A stretch of 64,000 bases of DNA from Spirochaetota bacterium (GCA_029974015.1 JARKUF010000014.1:64217-128216), one strand, 5' to 3'; shown: positions 1 to 10,951, counted from the first letter of the stretch. Translations and numbers: made by a program. The notes: generated from the sequence alone by a model not told the origin.

Positions 1-615
1 AATGTCCTGAAACCCTACATCGAGCTTGTGGAAAAGATGGGGGCCCTCCAGGGCGCCTTGATGGAAGGCGGAATCAAAGAAGTCAGCATATATTACACAG
101 GCGTCTTCGGCAATTACAACCTCTCCCCACTGACTTCGTCGTATCTTAAAGGACTGATGTCATCCTACACTGATGCGACGATAAACTTTGTCAATGCCCC
201 CTTCGTTGCGAAGGAAAGGGGGTTGAAGGTCCAAATTGGAGAAGACCAGGCCTCACGCGACTACTCCCACCTCATTATCATCAGGGTGAAGGGGGACGGA
301 GGGGAAAACGAGCTCTGGGGCACCGTGATCGGCAGCCAGCCCTGGATAGTAAAGTTCAACGAATACCTGATCGATTTCATCCCTGCCGGGAAGATGCTCA
401 TCATGCACAACAACGACGTTCCCAATGTGGTAGGCTCCATAGGTTCCTTTCTGGGGAAACACGGCATCAACATTGCAAACCTCCACCTCGCCAGGACAAA
501 ACGCGGCGGGAAGGCCCTGGTCATCATTGAGATAGACGACGAACTGGGAAAAGAAATCGTCGAGGAAATGGCCGCTCTGCCGGAGATAATTGACCTGAAG
601 CACATCACCGTGTAA
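1..615 (+). CDS. serA: D-3-phosphoglycerate dehydrogenase, C-terminal part with ACT domain (truncated by window start)
   Basis: Frame open from base 1 (NVLKPYIELVEKMG...); C-terminal ACT-like segment MLIMHNNDVPNVVGSIGSFLGKHGINIANLHLAR. Confidence 0.85.
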   Translation, partial: NVLKPYIELVEKMGALQGALMEGGIKEVSIYYTGVFGNYNLSPLTSSYLKGLMSSYTDATINFVNAPFVAKERGLKVQIGEDQASRDYSHLIIIRVKGDGGENELWGTVIGSQPWIVKFNEYLIDFIPAGKMLIMHNNDVPNVVGSIGSFLGKHGINIANLHLARTKRGGKALVIIEIDDELGKEIVEEMAALPEIIDLKHITV

Positions 616-645
616 AAAGGAGCGGAGAGGCCCCGGAAGAAAGTC

Positions 646-1431
646 ATGCGCATAAGTGAAATCGCCGCGTTTATGGGGAAGGCATTTCCTCTGGGGCTAC
701 AGGAAAAATATGATAACGCCGGTCCCCAGCTCCTCTTCGGTGAAGATGATGCCGGTGCCATTCTCCTCGCCCTTGACGTCGACCGCGATGTCCTCAAGGA
801 GGCCATCGCGCGGGACTGCAACCTCATCATATCCCATCATCCCCTGCTGTTCCGCCCCCTGCGAAATATCGTCGATTCCGACCCCGGGGCCGCGATCATT
901 ATGGAACTTTTCCATAACAGGGTCAGTGTCTACTCCTCACACACGAACCTCGACAAGGTGTACCACGCCGCCCTGGCCAAGACCCTCGGATACCCCGAAG
1001 GACAGCTCCTTTTGGAGTCAGATAAGAAATCGTCGGAGGGCCCTTCCGGCTTTGGCGTCCTGGTACGCCTCGAAGCGCAACAAAAGTTAAGGGATGTACT
1101 GAAGCGTGTAAAGCTCAAACTGGGATTGAACCACCTTCGATTTTGCGGCAATGAGGAATGGGACGTCGGTACGCTGGCCCTCCTCAGTGGCTCCGGAGGG
1201 AGTATGCTTAATGAAATCATTGCGCACCACCGCCCCGACTGCGTTGTTACTGGTGACGTGCGGTATCATGAAATGAAAAACGCCCTGGAGCTGGGCATCG
1301 CTGTGGTCGACGCAGGACATTTCGGCACGGAGAAACCGTATCTCCCTTATTTGAAAAAGGAACTGGAGGTCCTCTCTCTTCCGGTTTATATCAGCGAGAG
1401 TGAAAAAGACCCTTTTAGCTTTTTGGCCTGA
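646..1431 (+). CDS. Nif3-like dinuclear metal center protein
   Basis: NIF3/YbgI signatures: LQEKYDNAGPQLLFG, LIISHHPLLFRPL, VSVYSSHTNLD, DAGHFGTEK. Confidence 0.85.
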   Translation: MRISEIAAFMGKAFPLGLQEKYDNAGPQLLFGEDDAGAILLALDVDRDVLKEAIARDCNLIISHHPLLFRPLRNIVDSDPGAAIIMELFHNRVSVYSSHTNLDKVYHAALAKTLGYPEGQLLLESDKKSSEGPSGFGVLVRLEAQQKLRDVLKRVKLKLGLNHLRFCGNEEWDVGTLALLSGSGGSMLNEIIAHHRPDCVVTGDVRYHEMKNALELGIAVVDAGHFGTEKPYLPYLKKELEVLSLPVYISESEKDPFSFLA

Positions 1432-1451
1432 TGTGCCTGTCCGGGGCCGCT

Positions 1452-2264
1452 TCACTGCAAGAGTAAAAGGCTAACAGCCATCACTGCCATGCCCATGATG
1501 AGGCCGTAGATTGCCAGATGCGCCTCCCCATATTCCCTTGCCGCCGGCAAGAGTTCATCCAGGGAAATATAGACCATAATCCCCGCCACGGCCCCAAGGA
1601 ATATTCCCATGACGGCGCCGTTAAAAAATATCATCAGTACCGCATATCCCAGGAGGGCCCCCAGAGGTTCCGAGAGTCCGGAGAGGAAGGAATACGCAAA
1701 AGCTTTCTTGCGGCTCCCCGTGGCGAAATAAATAGGGACCGCCACGGCAATTCCTTCCGGGATGTTATGAATGGCGATGGCGATTGCGATGGGAATTCCC
1801 AGGGTGGGATCATTTAGAGTCGCCATGAAGGTGGCGATGCCTTCCGGGAAGTTGTGAATGGCGATGGCCATGGCCGATAGAAGGCCCAGGCGCATGAGCT
1901 TCTGTTCCTTGCAGCCGGTGTCGCACATTTCTTCCACATTATGCATTTCATGGGGGTTTTCCCCCTCAGGAACAAAGCGGTCTATAATGCCTATGACGAG
2001 AATACCGCCGAAAAACGCCCCAGCCGCGGCCCAGCCCGCGGCCTCATTCCCAAGGAAAGCGGAAAGTGAATTGCGCGCCTCGGTTAAAATTTCCACGAAG
2101 GACACGTAGATCATCACTCCGGCCGAGAACCCGAGAGAGACCGACAGAAATTTTTTGTCGGTCCTGCTGGCCAGGACGGCTATGGCGCTTCCAATCCCCG
2201 TAGAAAGGCCGGCCAGGGCCGTAAGCGCAAAAGCAATGAGTACCGCCGACGTATCCATCAGCAA
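1452..2264 (-). CDS. zupT: ZIP family zinc transporter (ZupT-like)
   Basis: AIHNFPEGIATF and AIAIHNIPEGIAVAVPIY motifs, multiple TM segments. Confidence 0.85.
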   Translation of the reverse strand: MLMDTSAVLIAFALTALAGLSTGIGSAIAVLASRTDKKFLSVSLGFSAGVMIYVSFVEILTEARNSLSAFLGNEAAGWAAAGAFFGGILVIGIIDRFVPEGENPHEMHNVEEMCDTGCKEQKLMRLGLLSAMAIAIHNFPEGIATFMATLNDPTLGIPIAIAIAIHNIPEGIAVAVPIYFATGSRKKAFAYSFLSGLSEPLGALLGYAVLMIFFNGAVMGIFLGAVAGIMVYISLDELLPAAREYGEAHLAIYGLIMGMAVMAVSLLLLQ

Positions 2265-2389
2265 ACTCCAGAATTAAGATTAGAAAAACCGCAAACTACG
2301 ATAGCATTCACACGGCCACCGGGTCAACTCATAAAGGCAATCACAAAAGCTTGCTTTTTTAGGGATTCCCTTAATTCATGCGCAAAAAA

Positions 2390-3442
2390 CTACTGACTAC
2401 CTAAAAGTTTTTCCACTTCTTGCCATACGGCCTTCACATCAAGGGGTTCGAATTTTTCCTTTGCAAATTCTTTCCTGCAAAGCCCGTAGACTCCGCGATT
2501 ATAGGGTACATTTACGCCATGCTTTTCAGCAAGGGATAGCAGGTATCCGTTTATGGATTCAAGCTCGGATTCATGGCCACCGCGCTGGATAATGTCCTGG
2601 GCCATACTGCTTATTACCATCTTCCGGGTATTTTTCAAGAATATCTTCCTGGTCAGGAAGCGCGGGAGCATTGCCCCGGCCCGGACAAGCCCCCAGGACG
2701 GCATCCCGCCAATTTTGCATTGGCCGTAACCGGCCGCCTGTACTGTGCGGACCCCTTCCAGGAGCATATTTGTCAGGATCTTCTGAAAAAGCGCCTCATC
2801 GCCAAGGGGCTTCAAATTATGACCGATGAGGGTCGTCAGGGAATTGCTGAGGTTGATGATGATTTTTGAGTGTACGGCGTCCTGAAGGCGGTTTACGACG
2901 ACGGTTTCCACTCCCAGATTGAAGATCTCCGCGGCTGCCTTCAGTTCTTCGGGGTCCCGATTGCCCATAGTCCCAAAAATGAGAGGCCCCTTTTTCTGAT
3001 AACCGATAACTCCAGGCCCATCCATCCAGGCATTATAGCCGATGACGCAGTAGACCACATGGGAAAAATACAGCGGAAGTATTTTCTGGTTTTCAGCGCC
3101 GTTTTGCATGGCTATGATCAGGGGGCGGTCACCGGTTATTTCATGTATTTCCTTTGCAGAAGCTTCAAGGCTGTAATTTTTCACCCCAATTACGATGATA
3201 TCAAAACGGGACAGCTCTTCAATGGAACCGATGACCTTTACGGGGACCGCTGCGGCGCTCCCTGCGCCATTCTGGAGATACGCGGTGATGCCTTTCTTTT
3301 GGATGGTGTCCAATATTTCCGGCCTGTCAAAAACATGGACATTGTCGTAGGCCTCCGCGAGCCAGGCCGCCACGGAACCGCCGATTGCGCCGACACCAAA
3401 GAACGCTATTTTGGGACTGTCTTTCATTGAGCGGTAATGCAA
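2390..3442 (-). CDS. 2-dehydropantoate 2-reductase family protein (start probably 3427)
   Basis: N-terminal Rossmann GVGAIGGSVAAWLAE; ApbA/PanE-like layout. Confidence 0.8.
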   Translation of the reverse strand: MHYRSMKDSPKIAFFGVGAIGGSVAAWLAEAYDNVHVFDRPEILDTIQKKGITAYLQNGAGSAAAVPVKVIGSIEELSRFDIIVIGVKNYSLEASAKEIHEITGDRPLIIAMQNGAENQKILPLYFSHVVYCVIGYNAWMDGPGVIGYQKKGPLIFGTMGNRDPEELKAAAEIFNLGVETVVVNRLQDAVHSKIIINLSNSLTTLIGHNLKPLGDEALFQKILTNMLLEGVRTVQAAGYGQCKIGGMPSWGLVRAGAMLPRFLTRKIFLKNTRKMVISSMAQDIIQRGGHESELESINGYLLSLAEKHGVNVPYNRGVYGLCRKEFAKEKFEPLDVKAVWQEVEKLLGSQ

Positions 3443-3451
3443 GCAGAAAGC

Positions 3452-3649
3452 CTAAAGGCCCCGTGCTTTTTCTACACAGAGAGAGAGCGCAACTTCAATT
3501 TCGGAAAGGACCCTTGAGGCATAATCGTAACTGATGGTATCGAATTCCCGCCGTTCCGCGTCGATGATGAAGCGCTGGACATCGGCGAGGCAGCTTTGCA
3601 GCGAACAGAGGAGTTCATTTTTACCGGAACCCATGGTGGAATCCTCCAA
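3452..3649 (-). CDS. small hypothetical protein
   Basis: 65-aa ORF between parA-like gene and panE-like gene, same strand. Confidence 0.45.
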   Translation of the reverse strand: MEDSTMGSGKNELLCSLQSCLADVQRFIIDAERREFDTISYDYASRVLSEIEVALSLCVEKARGL

Positions 3650-3676
3650 ATTTATAAAAGTAGGGATAGGTGATGC

Positions 3677-4426
3677 TCATTCAGGACTGCGCTCGACGAT
3701 TTCCTTTGCCAGGTTCATATAGTCCTTAGCGCCGGCGCTTTCGGGTTTGTATTCAAAGATGGTTTTTCCCCAGCTTGGCGCTTCCTGGAGGGATGTGTTT
3801 TCACGTATGAGAGTCTTGAAAAGTTTCCCGGGGAGCCGCTTTTCAGTTTCTTCTAAAACTTCGCGGTTTATGTCCTTTTTCGCGTTAAACATCGTACCTA
3901 TGATGCCGCAGACCTGGATGTCCCTGTTGAGGCGTTTCTTTACCATGTCGATCGCCTCGAAGAGATTGTACATGCCGTGAAAAGGAAGGAACTGCACCTG
4001 AAGGGGGATGATGACTTCCCTGGAAAAAGAAAGAGCGTTCAGAGTCAGGACTCCGAGTGAAGGCGGACAGTCGAGGAGGACGTAATCGTAGCCGTTCAAG
4101 TCTTCCAGGGCTTCGCGCAGAAGAAACTCCTTCGCCGGTACGGGCAGGAATTCGATATTGCGCAGGGAGGGGTTGGCCGGAAGGACAAAAATCCCGTTCC
4201 TGTCGACAATGATCTTGCTGAAGTCCGCTTCGCCGCTCATGATGTCGTAGACCGAAAATTTTACTTTGTTCGGATCTATGCCAAAGTGGTATGTAGATTG
4301 GGCCTGATGGTCTATGTCTATCACAAGGACCCTATGTCCCATCAAATGGAGGGCGGCGGCGATATTGACCGTGCTGGTGGTCTTTCCCACGCCTCCCTTG
4401 TTGTTTGAAATCGCGATTGTTCTCAT
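3677..4426 (-). CDS. ParA family ATPase
   Basis: Deviant Walker A NNKGGVGKTTSTVN, YDYVLLDCPPSLGVLTLNAL. Confidence 0.9.
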   Translation of the reverse strand: MRTIAISNNKGGVGKTTSTVNIAAALHLMGHRVLVIDIDHQAQSTYHFGIDPNKVKFSVYDIMSGEADFSKIIVDRNGIFVLPANPSLRNIEFLPVPAKEFLLREALEDLNGYDYVLLDCPPSLGVLTLNALSFSREVIIPLQVQFLPFHGMYNLFEAIDMVKKRLNRDIQVCGIIGTMFNAKKDINREVLEETEKRLPGKLFKTLIRENTSLQEAPSWGKTIFEYKPESAGAKDYMNLAKEIVERSPE

Positions 4427-4613
4427 GGAGTGCTCCGCTGGAAATCAACACAATGCATACACACATTGGTATTTTTGCCGGGATACTTCAAGCATAAAAT
4501 TTTTCCTGGAGCGACTATGCTCCATTTATAAGAGTTAAAAAAATAACTTGCAAACCCATGCCATGCCATGATAGCATTTTTCAAACATAATATCGGCTTT
4601 CCGGAGGTTTTCA

Positions 4614-6779
4614 ATGATACAGCGAAAAAGGGTCGTCATGCTCGAAGGGACCCGGGGCCCCGTTGTAATTGATCGAAACTCAGACGGGATTCCGGAAATC
4701 CGCGCTAATAGCCATAATGACCTCTACCTGGGGCAGGGATACATGCACGCCCTGGACAGGCAGCTCCAGGTCCTCCTGACTAGGATACTGGTGACCGGAC
4801 ACGCATCGGAATACCTCGCTGGCGATAACGCTCTCGTGGAAGTTGACCGCTATATGCGGCGCTTAAATTTGCATCGCGACCTTGAAGAGCAGGAAGGCCT
4901 CCTTGGAGCGGATGTACGCGAACAAATACTGTCCTACATCAGGGGGTTCAACCTCGGGCTTACCAGGGCGGGTACGGTGCCGGAATTACGCCTTTTAGGA
5001 TACTCTCCCGGGCCGCTGGAAGTGCGTGATGTCCTTGTCATGGCGAAGGTCATGGGCTTCATCGGCCTGGGTGATGCCCAGGGTGCGATGGAGAAGCTCA
5101 TCGTCCAGATGGTCCAGCACGACATAGAAGAACGAAAGCTTCGGGAGCTCTTCCCTTTCCTGGTCGATAAAATCGACCATAAACTCCTGAAGAAAGTCAA
5201 GCTCCAGTCTCCAATGGCGCCCGAAGCCTTGAACTGGCTTGGGAAGGTCCCGAAATTCATCGCCAGCAACAACTGGGTCGTGTCGGGAAAGCATACCCGG
5301 TCAGGCAAACCGATGCTCTGCAATGACCCCCATCTCGAAGTGAACCGCCTCCCCTCCATCTGGTACGAAATCCTGATGCGCCTCCCCCATGATGCAATTA
5401 TCGGCGCAAGCCTGCCGGGAGCGCCCGGGGTCCTCATCGGGCGGAACAGGAATCTGGCCTTCGGGGTCACTTTTGCCTTCATGGACATGATCGATTACTT
5501 TGTGGAGGACTGCAAGGACGGAAAATACCGCAGGGGAAACAAATGGGTCCCTTTCAAGGTGCGCGAAGAACGCATAACCGTTAAAAAGAAAGGAGAAATT
5601 ACGGAGCGCGTCTACGAAAACGACCTGGGAATCCTTGAGGGCGATCCTCATGAAGAAGGCATGTACCTCGTCATGAGATGGGCCGCCGCCCGCAACTGCG
5701 GTGCGGGCGACATGAACTACCTCAGGGTAATCCAGGCCCGCACCGTTACCGAAGCCATGGCGCTCTACCGCACCATGGAGGCGGGAAGCTGGAACATGGT
5801 CATGGCCGACGCAGACGGAAACATCGGCTACCAGATGACCGGGCGGCTCTTCAAGAGGCCATCAGGAGTAAGCGGCATGTTGCCCCTCCCCGCCTGGGAC
5901 AAGTCAAACCACATCAGCGGCTTCATCGATAGCGGGGAGTTCCCTGCGCGCTACAACCCTCCCGAAGGGTACATCGTAACTGCGAATCAGAACCTCAACT
6001 CATGGGGGAAGTGCCGTCCTATCAACCTGCCCATGGCGCCTTATCGCGCAAATCGAATAATAGAGCTGCTGCGCCAGCAGCGCGATATTGACGCTGAATA
6101 CATGAAAAAGATGCATTTTGATCTTTATTCCCTCCAGGCGAAAAGGTTTTTGGAGCTTTTAAAGCCCCTGATTCCCGACTCCGAAAATGGCAGGATTCTT
6201 AGAACATGGGATTGCCACTACACGCCCGATTCCAGGGGGGCCACCCTCTTCGAATCAGTGTACAGGGAACTCCTCCTCGCCGTTTTCGGCGACCACGGCA
6301 TGGGAAGGGAGGTCATGGAACACCTCCTGGCGGAAACCGCCATATTCAATGATTATTACGGAAATTTCGACGATATACTGGCAAAGCGCTATTCCGCCTG
6401 GTTTGACGGGAAAGACAGGGACGAAATTTTCCGTGCCGCCATTGTGAAGGGCCTGGATATTAAGGCGGTACCCTATGCCAAGACCAGAAAAATTCTTATG
6501 AACCATCTGCTTTTCGGAGGCAAAATCCCGCCATTCCTGGGCTTCGACCGCGGCCCTTTTCCGCTTCCCGGAAACAGGGCCACAATACCCCAGGGGCAGA
6601 TCTTCCGCAATGCCGGAAGGACCACCAGCTTCAGCCCGAGTTATCGCATTATTGCCGATTTGTCTGAAAAAAAAATCCAGACCACCCTCGCAGGGGGACC
6701 TTCCGACCGAAGGTTTTCAAGATGGTATTTCTCAGACTTCAAAAACTGGCTCACCGGGAAATATAAAACTCTTGAGTGA
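4614..6779 (+). CDS. penicillin acylase family protein
   Basis: N-terminal nucleophile region ASNNWVVSGKHTRSGKPMLCNDPHLE, GVTFAFMD, YIVTANQNLNS. Confidence 0.85.
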   Translation: MIQRKRVVMLEGTRGPVVIDRNSDGIPEIRANSHNDLYLGQGYMHALDRQLQVLLTRILVTGHASEYLAGDNALVEVDRYMRRLNLHRDLEEQEGLLGADVREQILSYIRGFNLGLTRAGTVPELRLLGYSPGPLEVRDVLVMAKVMGFIGLGDAQGAMEKLIVQMVQHDIEERKLRELFPFLVDKIDHKLLKKVKLQSPMAPEALNWLGKVPKFIASNNWVVSGKHTRSGKPMLCNDPHLEVNRLPSIWYEILMRLPHDAIIGASLPGAPGVLIGRNRNLAFGVTFAFMDMIDYFVEDCKDGKYRRGNKWVPFKVREERITVKKKGEITERVYENDLGILEGDPHEEGMYLVMRWAAARNCGAGDMNYLRVIQARTVTEAMALYRTMEAGSWNMVMADADGNIGYQMTGRLFKRPSGVSGMLPLPAWDKSNHISGFIDSGEFPARYNPPEGYIVTANQNLNSWGKCRPINLPMAPYRANRIIELLRQQRDIDAEYMKKMHFDLYSLQAKRFLELLKPLIPDSENGRILRTWDCHYTPDSRGATLFESVYRELLLAVFGDHGMGREVMEHLLAETAIFNDYYGNFDDILAKRYSAWFDGKDRDEIFRAAIVKGLDIKAVPYAKTRKILMNHLLFGGKIPPFLGFDRGPFPLPGNRATIPQGQIFRNAGRTTSFSPSYRIIADLSEKKIQTTLAGGPSDRRFSRWYFSDFKNWLTGKYKTLE

Positions 6780-6802
6780 GCGCATAAACGGGCTGAAGCG
6801 AA

Positions 6803-8722
6803 ATGGAAGATCAGGAAACCGTCCGCCGTCTGGAAGCAGAGCTCCTGGCGAAGTATCCCGAAAAATTTGTGGAACCGGCCAGGGCTTTTGGGAACATTCG
6901 ACGCGGGGCCAGGATATTCATGGGCACCGGTTGCGGCCAACCCCGCATGCTTCTAAGCTCCCTCCTTGAGTATTCCGAGAACAATCCCAAAACCATCTTC
7001 GACACCGAACTATACACCCTGCTCATCTTCGGAATGGAAGAGCACCATTACGGCGAATTTGAGAGCATCTTCCGACATCACTGTTTTTCAATACGCGATT
7101 CCAACCGCCAGTCCGTTAACCGGGGCACCGGAGATTATAACCCGGCCTTCCTCTCCAGCATTCCCAGGCTGGTGAGGAAGCGCCTGCTGCCAATTGACGT
7201 GGCTCTGATACAGGTAACGCCGCCGGATGAAAAAGGTATGACGAGCCTCGGCATCAGCGTCGACATCACGGGCCTGGCCGTGAAAACAGCGCCCCTTGTT
7301 ATAGCCCAGGTCAATCCGCGTATGCCCCGAACCGGAGGAGACTCCCTCGTACATATGGACGACATCAATTACGCCGTATTCCACGACGAGCCTCTCTTCG
7401 AATATCGTGGCAAACCGGCGGGGCCGGAAGCGGAGGCAATCGGCCAATACGTCGCCGGGCTCATTGAGGACGGCAGCACCATACAGGTAGGATTAGGCGA
7501 TCTCGCACAGTCTGTTATTCCCCATCTCAAAGAAAAAAAGCACCTGGGCATTCACACGGAACTTTTAAGCGATGCCATCGTCGAGCTCATTCGCTGCGGC
7601 GCCGTGGACAATTCCTGCAAAACCCTGGATAGCGGCAAAACCGTGGCGACTTTCTGTATGGGCAAAAAAGACACTTACGATTTCATCGACGGCAATCCAC
7701 ACATCGAAATGAGGAAGCTCGAGTACACTAACAATCCCGTTGTGATTGCCCTCCATGAGAAGATGGTGGCGATACACGGGGTGCTCTCCGTGGACCTCAC
7801 GGGCCAGGCCACGGCGGAATCGATAGGGACCACCTTCTACGGCGGCCTCGGAGGCACCGCCGATTTTGTCCGGGGGGCCCTCCTTTCCCAGGAGGGAAAG
7901 TCAATACTGGTCCTTCCATCCACGGCACGGCATGGCGCCGTCTCGCGGATCGTGCCGTTTCTCAGTGCCGGAGAAGGGGTGACAGTGAACAGGGGAGATG
8001 TGCACTATGTGGTGACCGAACACGGCGTGGCCAATCTCATGGGGAAGAACGTCCGCCAGCGCGCAATTGAGCTTGTCCGCATCGCCCATCCGGATTTTCG
8101 CCCCTGGCTTATGGAAGAAGCGCGCCGCCACAACCTCGTTTTACAGGACCAGGCCTTCATACCGGGAGAAAGGGGCGAGTATCCGCTGGATATGGAAAGA
8201 AGGGCCTCCCTGGAAGGCCTGCCCGGACTCCTCCTGCGCCCGGTGAAAATTACCGACGAGCCCATCATCAAAGAATTCTTCTACTCCCTCTCCGACCGTT
8301 CCATGTACTACCGTTATTTTTCACTTCAGCGAGAAATGCCCCGCGAGCACATTCAACGGATTGCCGTCATCGACTACGAGAAGGAGATGACCCTCCTGGC
8401 CGTGGCCAGCGAAGGTGAGCGTGAGGTGGCCGTCGGTATCGCCCGATACATCATGGAGGACCCCCATTTCGCCAACTTCAATATCGCGGTGAGGGACCCC
8501 TACCAGCACCAGGGCGTGGGGAAAGCCCTCCTCTCACGCCTCATAGAGATCGCCCACGGGCGCGGAATATCCGGCTTCACCCTTGAGGTGCTCCTGGAAA
8601 ACAGGGCCATGCGGGCCCTCATGAACCACTTCAGAAAGCTGGGACATGTCGTGGAAATGCAGATAGAAGGCGACACGGGGCTGTACCTGCTCTCTTTCAA
8701 TGGGGAGATAATCGGAGGTTGA
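6803..8722 (+). CDS. acetyl-CoA hydrolase/transferase fused to C-terminal GNAT acetyltransferase domain
   Basis: CoA-transferase-like body (IQVGLGDLAQSVIPHL, ESIGTTFYGGLGGTADFVRGA) plus GNAT motif A VRDPYQHQGVGKALLSRLIEIA. Confidence 0.85.
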   Translation: MEDQETVRRLEAELLAKYPEKFVEPARAFGNIRRGARIFMGTGCGQPRMLLSSLLEYSENNPKTIFDTELYTLLIFGMEEHHYGEFESIFRHHCFSIRDSNRQSVNRGTGDYNPAFLSSIPRLVRKRLLPIDVALIQVTPPDEKGMTSLGISVDITGLAVKTAPLVIAQVNPRMPRTGGDSLVHMDDINYAVFHDEPLFEYRGKPAGPEAEAIGQYVAGLIEDGSTIQVGLGDLAQSVIPHLKEKKHLGIHTELLSDAIVELIRCGAVDNSCKTLDSGKTVATFCMGKKDTYDFIDGNPHIEMRKLEYTNNPVVIALHEKMVAIHGVLSVDLTGQATAESIGTTFYGGLGGTADFVRGALLSQEGKSILVLPSTARHGAVSRIVPFLSAGEGVTVNRGDVHYVVTEHGVANLMGKNVRQRAIELVRIAHPDFRPWLMEEARRHNLVLQDQAFIPGERGEYPLDMERRASLEGLPGLLLRPVKITDEPIIKEFFYSLSDRSMYYRYFSLQREMPREHIQRIAVIDYEKEMTLLAVASEGEREVAVGIARYIMEDPHFANFNIAVRDPYQHQGVGKALLSRLIEIAHGRGISGFTLEVLLENRAMRALMNHFRKLGHVVEMQIEGDTGLYLLSFNGEIIGG

Positions 8723-8723
8723 T

Positions 8724-10892
8724 CTATATTGTTTTCTCCTTCCTGAGCTCCCTGGCGAACTCCACCATGGCCCTTAAGGACGGTACCGACTCTTTCCATC
8801 CCCTGGTCTTGAGCCCGCAGTCGGGATTGATCCAGAAATTTTTACCGGGAATCACGCGAAGGGCCCGTTCGGCCACTTCCCTCATCCCTTCCCGGGTAGG
8901 CACTTCCGGGGAGTGGACGTCCCAGCAGCCGAGGCCTATCTGCCGGTCAAATCCCGCCTCCTCAAAGCTTTCCACTATATCGCCCCGGCTCCTCGACGCC
9001 TCAATTGAGATGACGTCAAAATCGAGCTCCATGATCCTGTCCATGATCTCACCGAAGCGGGAATAGCACATGTGGGTATGTACCTGGGTCCTGTCGGCGG
9101 CGCTTCCAGTGGCGAGGCGGAAGGCCCTTACGGCCCATTTGAAATATGCGTCCCAGTCCCGCTTTTTCAGGGGGGCCTTCTCTCGAAAAGCCGGCTCATC
9201 GACCTGGACAATGCCAATGCCGTTTTTTTCGTAATCGGCTATTTCGTCGCGCAGGCAAAGGGCAATCTGGTTGGCCGCCACTTCTACCGGGACGTCTTCC
9301 CGGACATAGCTCCAGGCCAGGATGGTGACAGGGCCGGTGAGCATTCCTTTCACAGGTTTCTTCGTAAGGGACTTCGCTTTGGCAATTTCCCTGAGGGTCA
9401 TGGGGGACGGCCTGGAAACATCGCCGTGGACGATAGGCGGGCGATAGACCCTGGTGCCGTATGAAAGGACCCACCCGTGATCGGTCGTAGCAATGCCTTC
9501 GAGTTTTTCGGCGAAAAACTCCACCATGTCGGAGCGCTCAAATTCCCCGTGCACAAGAACATCAATGTCCAGTTCCTCCTGGAGCGACACGAGGTCCGCG
9601 ATTTTTTCGTCGATGAAGGCATTGTATTCTTCAGAGCTTATGCGCCCCTTTTTCATGTCCAAGCGTTTCTTCCGCACCTCGGCGGTCTGGGGGAAACTCC
9701 CTATGGTGGTGGTGGGAAATGGAGGAAGATTCAGGGCGCTCCTTTGCAACTCTGTCCTCTTTTCATAGGGCGAAGACCTGGTAAAATCCTGCTCTCCGAG
9801 TCCGGCGATCCGGGCCGCTACCTTTTGATCGGACAGCACGGGGGCCGATGGGGCCATTGTCGGGACAATGCCTTTTTCATGACCCTCTGCGATGAGCTTA
9901 ATTTCCTGCAACTTTTCAAGCGCGAAAGAGAGGCGCGAAAGGAGGCCCGGTTCGAGGGGCTCCCCTTCAATTGTTACTGGAACATGATAGAGGGGCGCTG
10001 CATTGGAAACTGAGATGCTCCCTGCGGAACGTGAAAGCCGCCTGAGCATTTCAATGGAACGGGCGATGTCGTTCTTCCAGACATTGCGGCCGTCCACAAG
10101 TCCCGCAATGAGGCGCATATCTCCGGGGAAAGAGAGCTCGGAAAGCGCGTTTATATTCCCTTCCCCATGGACAAAATCGAGTCCCAGGGACGCCAGGGGA
10201 AGGTCAAAAAGAACTTTAAGAAAATCGACGCTTTCGTAATAAGTGAAAAGATGAATCCTTGCTCCGGCACTGCCGATTACTTCGTATGTTTTTCGAATAA
10301 GCGCAATTTCATCAGAATTTACATCCATGGCGAAAGCGGGTTCGTCAATATGGACATCCGGCGCCGCTGAGACCGCTTCAGCATATATGGCTCCAAGGGC
10401 TTCCATGAACTCCGGCATCCGCGCGCGTCCCACGCCACGGGAGAGCTTAAGGAATGTGTAAGGCCCCAGGAGATAAGGAAAACTTTTCCCGGAAACGGCA
10501 GAAGCTTCCAGGGTCCTGTTCCAATGCAGTGAAAGATCTCCCGGGGAAATGCCGGTAAGATCGGGGATGAGATAATGATAGTTGGTATTGAACCACTTCG
10601 TCATCTCAAGAGCGCCGGAACCTCTGCAATAATTATAATACTCTTCGAGAGTAACAGGCCTGTAGGCCCCAACCATAACGGCGGTGTCGAGCATGTGGTC
10701 GTAACGCGTCATTTCCCCCGAGGGAAAGGCGTCCACATACTGTGAATATGTTGAATACAGGGTATTCTGGTTCTCGGAAAGGCGCGCGTTCAGGTCCTGC
10801 TCCGACAGCGACCCGTTCCAGAATCCTTCGATGGAATTTTTATATTCCCGCCCCTTTCCCAGGCGGGGAAATCCATACGCATAGCTTTTCAT
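8724..10892 (-). CDS. metE: cobalamin-independent methionine synthase
   Basis: LPPFPTTTIGSFPQTAEVR, HTHMCYSRF (Zn ligands), WINPDCGLKTRGW. Confidence 0.9.
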   Translation of the reverse strand: MKSYAYGFPRLGKGREYKNSIEGFWNGSLSEQDLNARLSENQNTLYSTYSQYVDAFPSGEMTRYDHMLDTAVMVGAYRPVTLEEYYNYCRGSGALEMTKWFNTNYHYLIPDLTGISPGDLSLHWNRTLEASAVSGKSFPYLLGPYTFLKLSRGVGRARMPEFMEALGAIYAEAVSAAPDVHIDEPAFAMDVNSDEIALIRKTYEVIGSAGARIHLFTYYESVDFLKVLFDLPLASLGLDFVHGEGNINALSELSFPGDMRLIAGLVDGRNVWKNDIARSIEMLRRLSRSAGSISVSNAAPLYHVPVTIEGEPLEPGLLSRLSFALEKLQEIKLIAEGHEKGIVPTMAPSAPVLSDQKVAARIAGLGEQDFTRSSPYEKRTELQRSALNLPPFPTTTIGSFPQTAEVRKKRLDMKKGRISSEEYNAFIDEKIADLVSLQEELDIDVLVHGEFERSDMVEFFAEKLEGIATTDHGWVLSYGTRVYRPPIVHGDVSRPSPMTLREIAKAKSLTKKPVKGMLTGPVTILAWSYVREDVPVEVAANQIALCLRDEIADYEKNGIGIVQVDEPAFREKAPLKKRDWDAYFKWAVRAFRLATGSAADRTQVHTHMCYSRFGEIMDRIMELDFDVISIEASRSRGDIVESFEEAGFDRQIGLGCWDVHSPEVPTREGMREVAERALRVIPGKNFWINPDCGLKTRGWKESVPSLRAMVEFARELRKEKTI

Positions 10893-10951
10893 AATTAAGC
10901 TCCTTCTTGATGCAGGCTACGAAAGGTGCCGGGAAATCCAGGAGGGTCGGA

